The position numbers and the translations under genes are program-made. 64,000 bases of DNA from Gorsachius magnificus. Lineage: Eukaryota; Chordata; Aves; Pelecaniformes; Ardeidae. How positions within the stretch are numbered: the first letter of the stretch is position 1; every line of letters begins with the position of its first letter. This document shows, one piece after another, positions 52,303 to 64,000 of the stretch. The stretch covers positions 104,913,265 through 104,977,264 of the forward strand of contig CM067081.1 of NCBI GenBank assembly GCA_034008185.1, written 5' to 3'. The notes under the pieces are model-generated. The model saw nothing but the letters and a program-made list of their open reading frames with translations. It searched no databases and was not told where the DNA came from.

Positions 52303-53581
52303 AGAGTAGGACTTGTCTAATATAACTCAGTCATCCAAAGTGTAGATAAATTCCTCTTCAAAAACAAATTATTGTATTTAGTTACTCTGTAGTTTCCCAG
52401 CTCAGATAAGTTATTTTCAATGCCCCAGCATTGATATTTCAGTTGCCAAAACATCTTCAAACAAGGACTGAAGAGCCGACACAACCAGAGACAATCTATG
52501 TCCTAGCACTGGACACAACATCAGTCTCAGCCTAAATGGAGAATTAATTGCAACTGTGTTGTCACTAGAAGAGAGAGGGCTGCCAGCCAGCTGTATAACT
52601 ATGACTCTAGCTAAAAACTGTTCCTAGGAAGCACTGCCTGCCTTTCACACTCAGTATGGGGAGAGATCATGTCACTGGGAGAGATCCTTTCAAGATTCTC
52701 TGCTGCACAAGCAGCAGAGAAGACTGCAGAGTGGGTTTAACGGTACCACTCAAAAGACTGAGACAAAAAAACATGAAGACTGCAGCTCGATAAAAACAAC
52801 CCATGTTTATTCTAGCAAAGTGTCTGCTATCAAAACAGAGTGGCTATATACAGACTGCTGGGTGCAAATGGTCCTTGCCATCTTTTAACTATCAAACTCT
52901 GCACAGAAATAATTGATTTTTATCAATGTACAAGCATACACTGCAATCATGTTCCGGTTCCCAGGCAGATTTCCAGACACTCCTGAATTTGCTGGCCATT
53001 GTGGGCAGTGGGAATAGGGGATGCAGAGGAAGGGAAGATGAATCTGTGAAGTTTAGGAATGTAGGGCTGGTTTAGGAACCTAGTGTAGACAGGAAAGCCC
53101 CAGTTTTCACATTTCAGTGTACTCTGGGTTAGTATTTATATACTGGACAAGTTCTCCAAATGGGCTTTATGAACATCAGATAATGTTGTAGTGAATTCAA
53201 ATAGCTGGAGTTTTGGATGAGAGAGTGTTTGTGCACTCCAGTTGCAGCGTCAACTATGAGAGAATACCCATCAATCCAGGTGAAAGCTGTCTACTTTTGA
53301 GATCAAAAAGGTTAGGCCTGGAGAAAATTCCTTCCAAGCTTTAAAAAAACTGAAGGGAAACAGAGCAGCTTGTTTCCTGAGATGAAAATTTCTGTGTTCA
53401 GTTTTCTAGATTTTTAATAGTAAAGATATATGAAACCCCTGCAAACCAATGCTTCCATTCTGAAGAAAGATCATTAGCTAGGAAAACCTAATCCTGAATC
53501 TGCTATCTCCAGAATTTTTCCTTTAGTGTTTTGTGGGGTTTCAGGCTACAAATATAAGAACTGTATAATATATACATATAT

Positions 53582-53626
53582 AAGGTCTTTTCCAACCTAA
53601 ACAATTCTATGGTTCTATGATTCTAT
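53582..53626 (+). mobile_element. Very short CR1 3' tail fragment (45 bp)
   Basis: Only the last ~45 bp of a CR1 are present: AAGGTCTTTTCCAACCTAAA, then repeated ATTCTAT/GGTTCTATG units. The subfamily is that of the 31905 and 52130 copies. It ends 11 bp before another CR1 fragment of a different subfamily. Confidence 0.85.
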
Positions 53627-53637
53627 AACTTATATAA

Positions 53638-53773
53638 GTTCAAGAAACATCTGGACAACACTATCTAGTCATATGATTTAATTTTAGGTAGTCCTGCAAG
53701 GAGCAGAGAGTTGGACTCAAAGATCCTTATGGGTCCCTTCCAACTTCGGATATCGTATGATTCTATGATTCTA
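53638..53773 (+). mobile_element. CR1 LINE 3' fragment, different subfamily
   Basis: 136 bp beginning TTCAAGAAACATCTGGACAA, with the GTTGGACTCAAAGATCCTTA block and GGGTCCCTTCCAACTT, ending in TATGATTCTATGATTCTA. The 3' UTR wording differs from the neighbouring 45-bp tail, which marks a separate CR1 subfamily and insertion. Confidence 0.9.
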
Positions 53774-54114
53774 ACTGATTGGCATCTATCCCCTTTTCCA
53801 AGTGCAGTACGAAAATACAATAATATATTAAAAGAGTGTAAAATTATTCCAAATGTGAAGAGAGAGGACTAAATAAAACACGTTAACAGATACTTAATAT
53901 GACTGTTTTCATCATGGTTAACTATCCGGCTGAATTGTTCCTCTCCATCAAAATCACCTCATTGCCTAGGAAGTCTATCCTTTCCTAACAGGATATATTT
54001 TCATCAAGCTGCAAATAAAAACTCAGTATCATTTGACGATCATTCATAAATATAAATAAATCCTCTTATTTTTTGCTATGCATTTATTATTTTTTTCCAA
54101 ATGTTAAAATATTT

Positions 54115-54189
54115 GGGAGAAAATGTCGGTGGGGAAGGAAGGGGGTAAGGAGGTGGGGAGAGAGCGAAGGGATGGGGGGAGAGAGAGAG
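54115..54189 (+). repeat. Homopurine, G-rich tract with quadruplex potential
   Basis: About 75 bp of almost pure A/G on the plus strand. G-runs at 54131-54134, 54141-54145, 54155-54158, 54169-54171 and 54174-54179 could form a quadruplex. The homopurine strand bias also allows triplex (H-DNA) formation. A GA repeat closes it. Confidence 0.75.
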
Positions 54190-56205
54190 TAATTGTTCCC
54201 ATTTCACAGTATTCAATAACTCCATTTGTTTTTTTCTTTTTCCATTAACCCATTGTAAAGGATTTTTTTCAGTTGAAGGCAGTGCAAAAGAGCTTCTAGT
54301 CCTCTGGGGATCTGATAGAGCAGCTGCTGTCAGTGTGTGAGAAAACAATGTACAGGTGCCGGGAGTGTTTTTCAGCTGGTGATTTAGAAGCAAATACAGC
54401 CACCTCCCAATAGGAATAAAGAGCATTACAGATTTTTTTGTTAATTATTCTTGTTTCTCTTGCTTTCAGATGTCATGCTACAGAAAATACCATGCACAAA
54501 GAGAACTTTTGCAAAGGATTTTAGTTTTCCTCCCATTTCACCACTTCTTGGTTTTCATTCATTAGGTGATGTTAGTTAGATTTTAATGGTTTACAACCTG
54601 ACAAAAATTTCCATTGATGTGGAGGCCAGCAGGTGGTGGTGAGCTCAATCTAAAAGTCCCACATCTTTTTAGTGGAGTCTACATTTTATGTACACTTGCT
54701 GGCTTATTCAAACATCTAGTTAAACACTGAAAAAGGGGAGGAAGGAAGCAACTATAAGATACAAGTGTGACTGTTACTTAATTGCATTTCCTATAGATGA
54801 CATTGCTAAAATTAAAGAAAATATCAGCATAGCCAACATTAACATCCTAAATAACCTCAGTTCATGTGGGTTACCAACGAAACATAATACCAAAACACAC
54901 TCAGATTAGGGAAGGAATCTTCATCTCCTTCACAGCATGTCTCTGTCCAGTTCTAGTATAGAAACACTAATGCATTTCAGTGTGTTAGAAGTCAATCAGT
55001 AATCTCACTTGCAATTTCAGATCCTGGATGAAATCTTATCACTAGATAATTATTTTCCATGTTACTCTCATCTTAGAAAGTATGAGATTGATGCCAAGAT
55101 TTAATATGTGGCTATTTATTAATTTGTGTCTGTTCCTCTCTGTGCAGAAATTCCATCATTTCTTATTTGATCTTCTGTGAATAATTTTGTTCTTGTCCCA
55201 TGCAAAATAGTGCAAAATTATATCAGTTTGACCAAAGTATTTAAGTGTACCTGAAGACCCAGTGAAATCAGTACTCAGATACTTAAACTCAGCAAACACT
55301 TTTGGACTTTTGTTTTAGCGAAATTACCAAGGATATTCCGAGCATGGGGAACAAGGTGAAAAAGAGCCTAGAGTTAGGAGAAGAAAGGAATGAAAGAAGA
55401 GTCAGAATTTCCATCAGTGGAGTAATGAAAATCAATAAAGAAAATTCCAAAGTGAGGTATCTTTTGTGTAAGTTGCAGGTGAATTAAATATGTTACCAAT
55501 TAATTAAATAGGAATTAGGGATTAGGCCCTTTTGCTTTCTTGTACATACTTCCTATTTATCAAATACCTTGTAGTACTTGCAAATCATGACAAGAATGTG
55601 GCTATATAGTAAGAGTTATGCATGCTATTATCTGCAGTTATTTTTTAATTCCTTTCTCCCCAGTCTTTAGAAAGTCTTGGTCATTCATTTATCAACACAA
55701 CCTTCTGGCAGTCCGTAATACACAACAGGCAGAATCTGGTCTCACGGACTTTGGAAGATGATCAGGAAGTAAAACTATTGAGTATCACATATGTCAACAG
55801 GAAAAGCAGTTTAGTGAAGATGGAGATCAACTTGAAATGTCCTGCAATCCTTAAGTCAATACCAAATCTGGAGGAAGGCAAGTGAAGCTGAATCTTAAGA
55901 AAGTTAAAACATTAGGAAATAAAAAAAAATTGGCATATAAGCTTGCTTAAAAATAACTGGGAGTAAAACTAAATTCACAACGCTAGTTGTAGATTTTAGG
56001 GTCATAACATATCTCGCTTATATTCAAACAAAACAACATCTGTTTAACAGAAATTTCTAAGGCAAACTTTTATTGGCTGATTAGTTTGGAAGTAATAGAA
56101 ACTGTTAACTAATCCAAGGGATGCCAAAAGGGTAAGTGGAAGAAAATTTGTATAGTAGCACTGACAAACTGGTGCAATTAATTTTCATGATATTTTAAAG
56201 AAATT

Positions 56206-56252
56206 CCTCTCTCCCCCTCACCCCCTCCCCTCTCTCTCTCTCCTTTCTGTCT
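56206..56252. repeat. CT-rich homopyrimidine tract
   Basis: CTCTCTCCCCCTCACCCCCT-type sequence continuing into (CT)n. It has strand bias like the purine tract at 54115 but on the opposite strand. Confidence 0.85.
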
Positions 56253-56394
56253 TCTTGTTTGCTACCACTTGGTCTTTTGTCAGAAACAGCTATTTTGCAA
56301 CCTGCTGAAAAATGTATATTTTCTTGATGTAGAAATAATTTAATGTTCCAACCACATGCTATTTATTGATTTTTTATTTTGCAGAAAACACTGC

Positions 56395-56420
56395 AAGAAA
56401 AAAAAAAAAGAAAAAAAAAG
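56395..56420. repeat. A-rich tract
   Basis: A-runs interrupted by single G. Simple sequence only. Confidence 0.85.
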
Positions 56421-56657
56421 CATTTCAGGCACAAAATCTCAATAACTATGACAAGAAAATACTATTTGGCACAGATTGTATGAAGTACATATATAAAAAA
56501 TGTAAACAACTTTACAGTTAAAGAACTCAACATCTTCACTTCCCTTTGTTTGGAGTTTAGACCAAGTGTACAGTCTAGCCCTTTTACATACAGAAACCGT
56601 AGATATAAGCATTCTTGAAATTAGTTTAAAACTGTCATATACATGATGACTTTGCAC

Positions 56658-56724
56658 TGAGAAGAAGTTTGGACTAGGTGACTTCCAGAGTTCCCTTTGA
56701 ATCCAAATTGCTCTGTGAACCTAA
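56658..56724 (+). mobile_element. Old CR1 LINE 3' end fragment
   Basis: AAGAAGTTTGGACTAGGTGA, then a CTTCCAGAGTTCCCTTTGAA block and a diverged octamer tail (TTGCTCTGTGAACCTA). The order matches the 3' UTR end of CR1 as in the copy at 3011-3076. It is more diverged than the 52-54 kb copies. Confidence 0.65.
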
Positions 56725-59478
56725 GTCTGGCTCATTAAAGGGCTCAGAATCAGACAAGTCTGTACCTATTTTGTTGCCTTCCCAGGTGATAGGTGTTCAA
56801 GGGGGTTTGTTTTGTTTTGATTTGATTTTTTAATACTAATTGAGAGAGTGAGCTTTCTGCACTTTTAGTAGCCTGAAGGACTACCGGAAGAGGGACATTC
56901 TTCTGAGGTCCTTCATAATAGTAGAAGTCTTAGAGCTCACTGGGGAGACAGAAATATCATCAAGTAGAAAATTGTATGGGTAGATTTAAAAAGAAGAGGA
57001 AAGCTTATTTTCCCTTGTTGGAAGACAGACTACAGTAGAACAAGCCACTGACCTTAGAATCAGCCTGAAGATGTAATGTATTACTGCAGAGTGATTTGTC
57101 TATATACAGACTATTTGCCTAGAGAGGGTAGCTAGCATGATAAACATTGGTAGTAGTTAAGTCACTAGGGAGTATCGCAATTCACATGCTCAAATACAAG
57201 TTGTAGTGCTTAATTCTGAAAGAGAAGAAACAGGCTTGTAATTCTGTGTGCCAAAGTAATCTTGTTACTTCCTCTTTGAACTTCAAGCCTCATTTTTATA
57301 TAGGAAAAAACTGTAATTCCCTGGCTAAAAAATGACAACCTCATTTCCAGCACCTAACCAAATCTCAACTAGGTCTTTGTTAGGTTTGATATTCCAAAGA
57401 ATCCTTTGCTCTGAACTGAGAAGGCCTTAAGGGGATGAGATACCAAGAAATATCTCATTAGCTGTCTTAAGTTACCAACGTCAGATATGATAAAGATTAT
57501 ATCCTGCTGTTCTGGATGCTTTTTATGTGATTAAGAATAGTAATGAAATGAAATGAAGCTAGCGCCAAGTCTTTAAGTACACACTCTGGCAAAAAGTTAT
57601 CTTCTGTTCCAGTTTGCGTGATACTTTGTCATGATGCAATAGTTAATTGGCAACACAACAGTGTCCAGGTTGTTTATTTACATTATGTTGCACTGTTATA
57701 TGTGCCTTTACTGCAGGTAATTGATCTATGACTGTTAGTGGTTTTGTCTTTAATGGGGTTTTTTTACATTCACTAGTAACTAGGTGTACAGCAATTAGGT
57801 ATGCAACACCACTAGAAAAATTAGGTTTATATCTGAAAGAAATTTTAGTTCTGGTGTTTGCTATAAGAATTCTAGTATAGCTACCCATATTTCTGAAAGT
57901 TATTAAGGTCCTAAAGAGGTTGTTACTTCTGCAAATTCATAAGTATCTGAGAAACATCATGTAAGAATTCTGATCTAATTGTATAATGCTGTCTTACCAG
58001 AAAATGTGCTTTTAAAGACTGTCACAAGCAATTTTTTGTAATATTTCTCAATTCAGACAAAACCACAAATCCTTTCTATTTCATCAAGTAGAATATCAAT
58101 AAAATTCTTCTAGCAGAAAAAAGTAAAACACATACTTTTTAATCTTAAAGTTAGCTTGCATTCTTTCATGATTATTAATGCACAAAGACTGCTAGCCATA
58201 CACGTGCCTCTTCTTTTTCATCTAAACTAAAGCTAGCACTCTGGTAGCAATATGTTATAGAATATGCCCTGGAGGTTCTCAGGTGTAGAATGAGTAAATT
58301 GCATGGTGGCAAAATCTAATTTTGCCTCCCATCGCTCCACCCACAAAGAGAAACAAACAAACAAAAAGCACTGTGGAAAGAAATCCATAATCATAGACTG
58401 GAAGATAAAGATCTGCAGATTGCAGAGTTGTGAGATATCATGTCAATATAATAATTTTGTAATCCCTCCTGCAAGAAAAACAAATGAATGTAGCAAAGCC
58501 TGACTGTGAGAGAAACTCTACTTCCTGAGGTCTCCATCTGTGATGTTCAAGGGTATAAATTGCTTGCAGCTGAGGAACATACCTTATTACTGCTATTACA
58601 GTGAAAGGCATGTTGCATGTTCCACAACTATATGCTTTCCTTTTAAAGGGTATACAAACACAGCCTGCATCTTCAGCAGACAAAATGTAGTTTTGGTGTC
58701 TTCTAGTGATAAATGTGGGCTATCATCTGTTGCTGACATGTGTTTCATCACAGAAAAGACTAGTCACTAAGGTAATGTAACTTTAAGTGCTAGTGTACTA
58801 GTCTCTTAACACACTCTATGCACCCTCCTCTACTTCACAATGCATAAACCTGAATTTACTAATGTTTTGCTGAAACACTGAGATCTCTGTCTGATTTTTT
58901 CACTTATCACCCATGTGTCTGTTTTGTCATGCTCTTTAAAAGCTCTGCCATGGAACAGTGTGTTAGAATCTTTGATTGGTCTTCCAGGAAAAAAAGAAGG
59001 CTCTTCAAATAACTTGTTAACAACAGAATTGTAAAGGTCTATTTAATCTGTGCTCAGAAACCTCTTTACAGTTACTGAATTAATAGTGATACATGAGCAA
59101 AAATAATGCTGAATGTAAGGAACTGAGAGTTTACTCCTTAAGGTAGGGTTTGTGGGTTTGTGTCACTTTACATGAGTGTGCATACATACACACTTGCATA
59201 TATATTATGTATGTACATGTAGAAGACTGTCAGGGTTTTGCCCAGGTGGAAAGAATGATGCCTTGGGAGATTAACTCCTGATAAGTCAGTAGTAGACTCA
59301 TTCACTGTCTTTGAGATCATGTTGTGTTACTCTATTTAAAGTCAGTCTTTCAAAACTAGCCCCCCGACACAAGTCTAGGTAGTTTATTAATAGAATCGTT
59401 TGAAAAAATGCTGATTCAATATCATCAAAACATTCTGTGGGAACAAATTGGTTTTTCTTAGTTACTCTTGACAGAAAC

Positions 59479-59506
59479 TAGGCAGGTTTCCATGGAAACT
59501 TGCCTA
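59479..59506. promoter_or_regulatory. 28-bp near-perfect palindrome with RFX/X-box-like core
   Basis: Thirteen of fourteen base pairs match across the dyad. The central 14 bp, GTTTCCATGGAAAC, are perfectly palindromic. They resemble the dimeric X-box bound by RFX factors (GTTRCCATGGYAAC class), differing at the symmetric fourth and eleventh positions. Only the sequence is seen; binding is inferred from motif similarity. Confidence 0.4.
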
Positions 59507-61469
59507 CCTCACCGACAGTTTGCCTGTCTGGAGCCAGAATTCCATCCATGGGATGAGTCTAAGCTGCTTGGCACCTGGGGCTGTCAGAGTTTAGAGAGCT
59601 TGTGGAACGTCATCTTGAGTTTGTTTTGAAAAGCCAAGCAAAAATATTGCGTCAATTTCCGTAAACAACGGTTGAGGATTCTTGTCTGAAGAAAAGCTGA
59701 ATTCTTTTTCCAGTACGCAACAATTTTTCCCCTTCTCAGTTTTTTGCTCAGAAAAGGAATTTTGTGCCCTGACTACCAGTTTCTTGAAAAGCTGCCATGT
59801 CTCATACTTCAGGTATGGACCTACAAAACATTCCCACTATTTTCACAGAAGTCCCAAGCTAGCAAAAGTTAGCCCTAATACTTGCCTGAGATGAACCGTA
59901 ACTCATTGACATGGCATGGTTTCAAAGGTCTCAGTGTGGGAGGAACACCTACCTGTGTGAAGGCAGTTATTGCTTAATAAACATGTATATCGTTCTTTGT
60001 AAGTGCTGGTATTGGTGTGCTGTAAAAGAAAACTCCTCCCACTAGCTTTTAAATTCTACATGAAGACAATTTTTTTCTGAAAATTTGAGATTTTTGAGAT
60101 CTTTAAGATTTTCAAGACACACCTCTGAAAGCAATACTTGACCTTGTTCTATGTTTGCATTTATTAAAATATTAAAAAAATAAATTCAAAGTTTCTTTTT
60201 TAAACATGAATGGAGGTATTGAACTACTGAGCCAAATATTAAGAAATGTAAACAAAATCACTTCAAAATCACCTAAAAAGTAAGGTATTAAAAAAAATAC
60301 AGCTACACTTGATAGCTAAAATCTCTCTTATCCTGGTTGAGTTTATGCTCTTTGTTTGAGAGTTCCTTACGAGGAATGTTTTCATCATGTTCTTCCAGAC
60401 GTAGTCTTTTCTTTGCTTCTCATTGCAAAGGGCTGTTGTCACCATTTTAGTCATCCTCCTGTTTTGTAAGCTGGGTGTTTACAGTGTGGTAAGAACATTA
60501 AAACCATCACTCGCACAGCAAAAAAGCTAATGGAAAAATCTTACTTGCAGCTGTGGAGGAAGCAGAATTATGTCTGAAATACATATTTTAATCCCTAAGT
60601 AACAGCAAAGTGTTTCACATCTTTGTGATGCACACAGTGTCAACTGGGAGAGGCAGCAATTGTTCAGGAGTGGTAAGAAGTTACTGAACAGCCAAAAAGG
60701 GAATATGTATGTATTTTTATTCAGCAGACAAATACATGTGAATGTACAAATCTTAACACAGCTGGTTCTTGCCCCACAGATCTCTGTCAAATACTGCAGG
60801 CTCATATAAAGCTCTGAGCCTTCCAGTAACTGCTGTCACAAAGTACTTCAAAACAAATTCATTTAACTAAGCATGATTCACTAGTCATTTCTGGTCATCT
60901 TTGTTTTACTGCTTCATATTTGGATTCACTGTTCTTACTACTGTAGTATGCCTATGTCTCTGTACTCTAATGTAGTTGCTCTCTCCTATTAAATAGGAGC
61001 TCTTTGTTTCATTGTTGACCATGAAATACACTGGGGAACCTTCAGCTGATGAAAAAGAACAACTCTCCATCTTCTCAGGAAGATTTTAGATCTGTGATCA
61101 CACTTCTATTTTTCAACTCTGACTATACGATTTTTTTTCAGCGTCCCAACCTTCTGATGCAGTTAGGTGGAACTTTGCTGTTAAGCATCGGTCAAAATCA
61201 ACCATTTTACCAGAAGGGCCTGTTAGCTTTCTGGTCTCTCTCCTGAGGAACTCACTTCTCATAAAGCCACTGCTTTACTTTTTAAAATCTGGCCTTGAGG
61301 AAAAAAAATCCCACCCCCCTCACTACTATCACTTATATTATTATATTTAACAACATGGATGCATCCTGTCTGGAGGTGGAGACCTGTGATTTTCCTCTTT
61401 CTTCTAAATTTTCACTTGAATGTTTCCTTACTGTCTTAACTTCTCTCTTCTGTTCTGTCTCATCCCCTT

Positions 61470-61580
61470 ATTGTGTGCTAACCAATGAGACTGAGTTTCT
61501 TGAAGCCAGAAATTATTTTCTGTTTCTTTTACCACATCTAACACAGTATACACCTCTTCTTTTCCCAAGCTTTTCAACAT
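61470..61580 (+). mobile_element. Possible ancient L2-type LINE 3' relic
   Basis: Word order recalls the 3' end of ancient L2 elements: a GAGTTTCTTGAAGCCAGAAA block, then TTTTCTGTTTCTTTTACC, then ATCTAACACAGTATA. Homology is weak, the boundaries are guesses, and chance similarity is possible. Confidence 0.3.
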
Positions 61581-62260
61581 CTAATATAGTCTGATACCTG
61601 ACTAAAAGTCAAAACTCTTGTGTGTTATCTCAAAAGTTTAGTTTATTCATTTAGGAGAGTTTACCTACAGGGGAAGATAAAAAAGGCAGCCTCTTCTTAC
61701 ATTTCTAGGATATATGTGTGTGGAAAAGTTTGGACATTCAAAACACTGGTTATAAAAGGGTCTGCCTTTGACAAATGAAGTGCCAATGCCCTCAGGAAAA
61801 CACAAGGTGGAATAATATATCAGTTATTAGCTGGCAGAAAATCTGAGGTACACTTTTATACCCTCTGTTATTTAACTGCAGATGCAGTCACTGCATGTAT
61901 AGTGGGCCAGATTATTTCATGTTCTTGCCTGTTTGAAATAGTCTGGAGTGGTATCAGGAAGCCAGATCTATCCAGCAGACTATTCCCTAGATACCTCACA
62001 TATGCTCACACACTGTGCTTTAGCTTGGGTTGGCAAAAGATCGGGGCATTTTTAGAACTATGTCATCCTCTTACCTCCATCTGGCTGCTATCTTTTCTGT
62101 GTGTTTTCTGTCAGATACAGGTTAGAAATGTTCAGGATCCTTATTCTATGCCATGGTACAGGTTCTTGCTAATAAGCTCATATCTATGAATGGTTTCCCT
62201 GTGATTCCTACCCTTTGCACTAAGTGGATATGGGTGGTTTTTTGATTGTTTTTACCAAAG

Positions 62261-62338
62261 GCATGAAATATTCATCCTGCAAAAAGAAAAGAAGGAAAGA
62301 AAACACATCAGCTTCTGAAATGACTGAATATTTCATGC
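62261..62338. repeat. Inverted repeat with 14-bp perfect arms and 50-nt spacer
   Basis: GCATGAAATATTCA (62261-62274) and its exact reverse complement (62325-62338) enclose a purine-rich spacer. The spacer does not extend the stem, so a microRNA precursor is unlikely. Confidence 0.8.
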
Positions 62339-63666
62339 TGAAAGATGTGAGAATATGTGCAGCAGAGAGAAAATAATTTTTCCATGGAAGAAACTGAGTT
62401 AAACAGTAATGATTGATTAATGATGTTAGGGATAGCTGTTTTACGGTTTTACTTCCTTGAAAGACTTGCCTGACCCACAGGAAAATTATCGTCACAATAT
62501 TCACAGTAATGCAACTTATTTTCAGCAACTACAAATCAAACTGTAGTACCAATTCTCCTTTTTCTTCTGGTAGACTTTGTAGCCCTGCTTTTATACAAAT
62601 GATATAATTCAGGCCTAGAGGCTGCTACCATATGTCCTGTTTTGGCTTAGATGAAATAAACTGACAGTTAATCAGCATTTGATAACCGGTTTGTCAGAAG
62701 TACAGATTTGTTCAGTTTATGATAATGCATCATACCAAAATCAATTTATTTTTTTAGTACTTGTTGAGTTATTGAGTCCTTCCCATTAACAAATCAACTG
62801 TTCAGAAAATAGAGTCAAGAAAGGGTTAGTTAAGGAAACCTTACAATGTGTCATACAGAAAGCTAAAGTGAGCAACTAATTTCTCAGTAAAGATCAGGTA
62901 TGGGCAAGAAACCAAAGAGAAAAATAATCCCCAAAACAAGAACACCAAAAAATCTTCCCCTAATTATCTAGTATCATAGCAAAGCAACAGCTTTATTTTC
63001 TATGGGGAAGTAATACAGACAAATGAGCTGAATTTAAGAATCTTGCATGTTGTGGCCAGGAAGAGAAAGAGAAAATCCTGTTCTGCGGGGTTCGTTGCTA
63101 ACTTTGTATAGTTAAATTCATCGCTTGTGACAAATAACCAAAAGCCACACAAACAGACATGTAAGCATGTAACACTTGCCAGCCAAACCTCTTCTACAAA
63201 TCTGCACAACTGTGTGTAGAGAAGAACATATTTGGTGTACTCTACAATTCCTTTCTTACATGTGTGTTTCCCAGACCATGCAATAGGAAGCAATTATAAG
63301 ATTAATATTTTAGAGAAAGTATTAAATCAAATATGGGAGTAAGCCTACACCTCATATAGTCCAAAATGTAGTTGTCTTCACTATGTGGTTCAATTTAAAA
63401 TCAATTTCAGAATTCATCTGCAGTGGATTTGCTTAATTGTTTTATGATTAGTACTATGTTTGTAGCATTGCAACTGTTGTTTGACTGGGATAGATTGTTT
63501 GACAGACTGACACATTTTTGTTCATTGTTTTTGTGCGTCTTTCTCTGTGTTAAATGCTACCACATCATTCTGATGCAAAACTTAAATTTGTCTTTCAAAA
63601 CTTGTGGTTATAATGTTATAAAGTCCTGCTTAGTCTAGACCTTCCTAAGCTGTTGCAGAGGTTGCT

Positions 63667-63698
63667 GGTAGGTTTGGAATGTGGTAGGTTTGGAATGT
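63667..63698. repeat. Exact 16-bp tandem duplication
   Basis: GGTAGGTTTGGAATGT occurs twice head to tail (63667-63682, 63683-63698) without mismatch. Confidence 0.9.
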
Positions 63699-63845
63699 TG
63701 TTAAGATGTAGTTTCAGCTGTACAACCTAGTGGATAGAAGGTTCCTAATGCTTATGAAAAACTGCATCTCAGCAGTTTGAGCATGTAACAAATATCATTG
63801 GGAGTGACCAAATTGCTTTTCTTGTTTCAGGCCATGTTAACCTTT

Positions 63846-63866
63846 GTGAATCTTTGAAAGATTCAC
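63846..63866. repeat. Perfect 21-bp inverted repeat (10-bp arms, 1-nt centre)
   Basis: GTGAATCTTT and its exact reverse complement flank a single G. It is isolated in unique DNA. Confidence 0.85.
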
Positions 63867-64000
63867 TTAATATATTGGTTTACTTTCCACTAAGGTAATT
63901 ATCTCTTGGGGAGGACAGACAGAATGCTGAAGAAAGGCAGGAAATTTAAAAAAAAAAGGGAGAGACAAGCAATTGAGACTGGAAAAAGGGAGTGGACATG

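Larger units (their letters stand above)
53774..56657. other. Unique region, no gene seen
   Basis: About 2.9 kb. A purine-rich tract (54115-54189) is listed separately. The stretch at about 54,240-54,450 contains an AGCAGCTGCTG double E-box-like motif and no repeat signature, and might be conserved non-coding sequence. The 116-codon minus-strand frame 54076-54426 crosses the purine-rich tract and is not credible as a gene. Confidence 0.5.
56725..64000. other. Unique region, no gene seen
   Basis: About 7.3 kb of AT-rich DNA without a recognisable exon, RNA gene or large mobile element. Palindromes at 59479-59506, 62261-62338 and 63846-63866, a tandem duplication at 63667-63698 and a possible L2-type relic near 61.5 kb are listed separately. 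Confidence 0.5.

Noticed and set aside
1..64000. CRISPR array, bacterial operon or phage system
   Set aside because: No regularly spaced direct repeats, no dense ORFs and no ribosome-binding sites. CR1 and LTR content mark vertebrate DNA.

Overview
This window looks like non-coding vertebrate DNA from a bird. The evidence is CR1 LINE copies with the diagnostic 3' tail of tandem 8-bp ATTCTATG-type repeats, plus LTRs of types I recognise from avian (probably neoavian) genomes. Base composition is AT-rich and CpG-poor outside the LTRs. I find no convincing protein-coding exon: open frames are short, lack family motifs, and the longer ones fall inside CR1 or LTR copies or antisense to them. I recognise no tRNA, rRNA or known ncRNA. 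The window is probably intergenic or within a large intron; nothing in the sequence decides which.

Layout. 1-1.5 kb is anonymous AT-rich DNA. At 1.47-3.08 kb lies a long, decayed, plus-strand CR1 LINE with remnants of reverse transcriptase and an intact 3' end. 3.1-11.0 kb is mostly unique and includes a possible conserved element (about 6.60-7.08 kb) and a perfect 14-bp-arm palindrome (9.37 kb). 11.0-17.2 kb is an LTR cluster: two near-identical solo LTRs of one family face each other in inverted orientation (11,020-12,167 plus; 14,620-15,562 minus) around a 2.45-kb non-viral spacer. A third solo LTR of a different family (16,626-17,193, minus) has a perfect 5-bp target-site duplication. No retroviral internal sequence (gag, pol or env) is visible. 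17.2-31.9 kb is unique DNA with simple repeats. A young CR1 3' fragment sits at 31.9-32.4 kb. 32.4-45.2 kb is unique DNA with G-quadruplex-type motifs at 31.44 kb (minus strand) and 44.28 kb (plus strand). An ancient minus-strand CR1 relic lies at about 45.26-45.70 kb. More CR1 3' fragments follow at 52.1, 53.6 (two side by side) and 56.7 kb. A possible L2-type relic lies near 61.5 kb.

Nothing here forms a gene system. The most informative structures are the inverted LTR pair, whose flanks are almost identical although the central block has been exchanged (213 bp versus 41 bp), and several short perfect or near-perfect palindromes in unique DNA. One of these is a 28-bp palindrome at 59.48 kb centred on an RFX/X-box-like core. 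I see no strong evidence for an undescribed biological system. The regulatory suggestions are hypotheses that need cross-species alignment.
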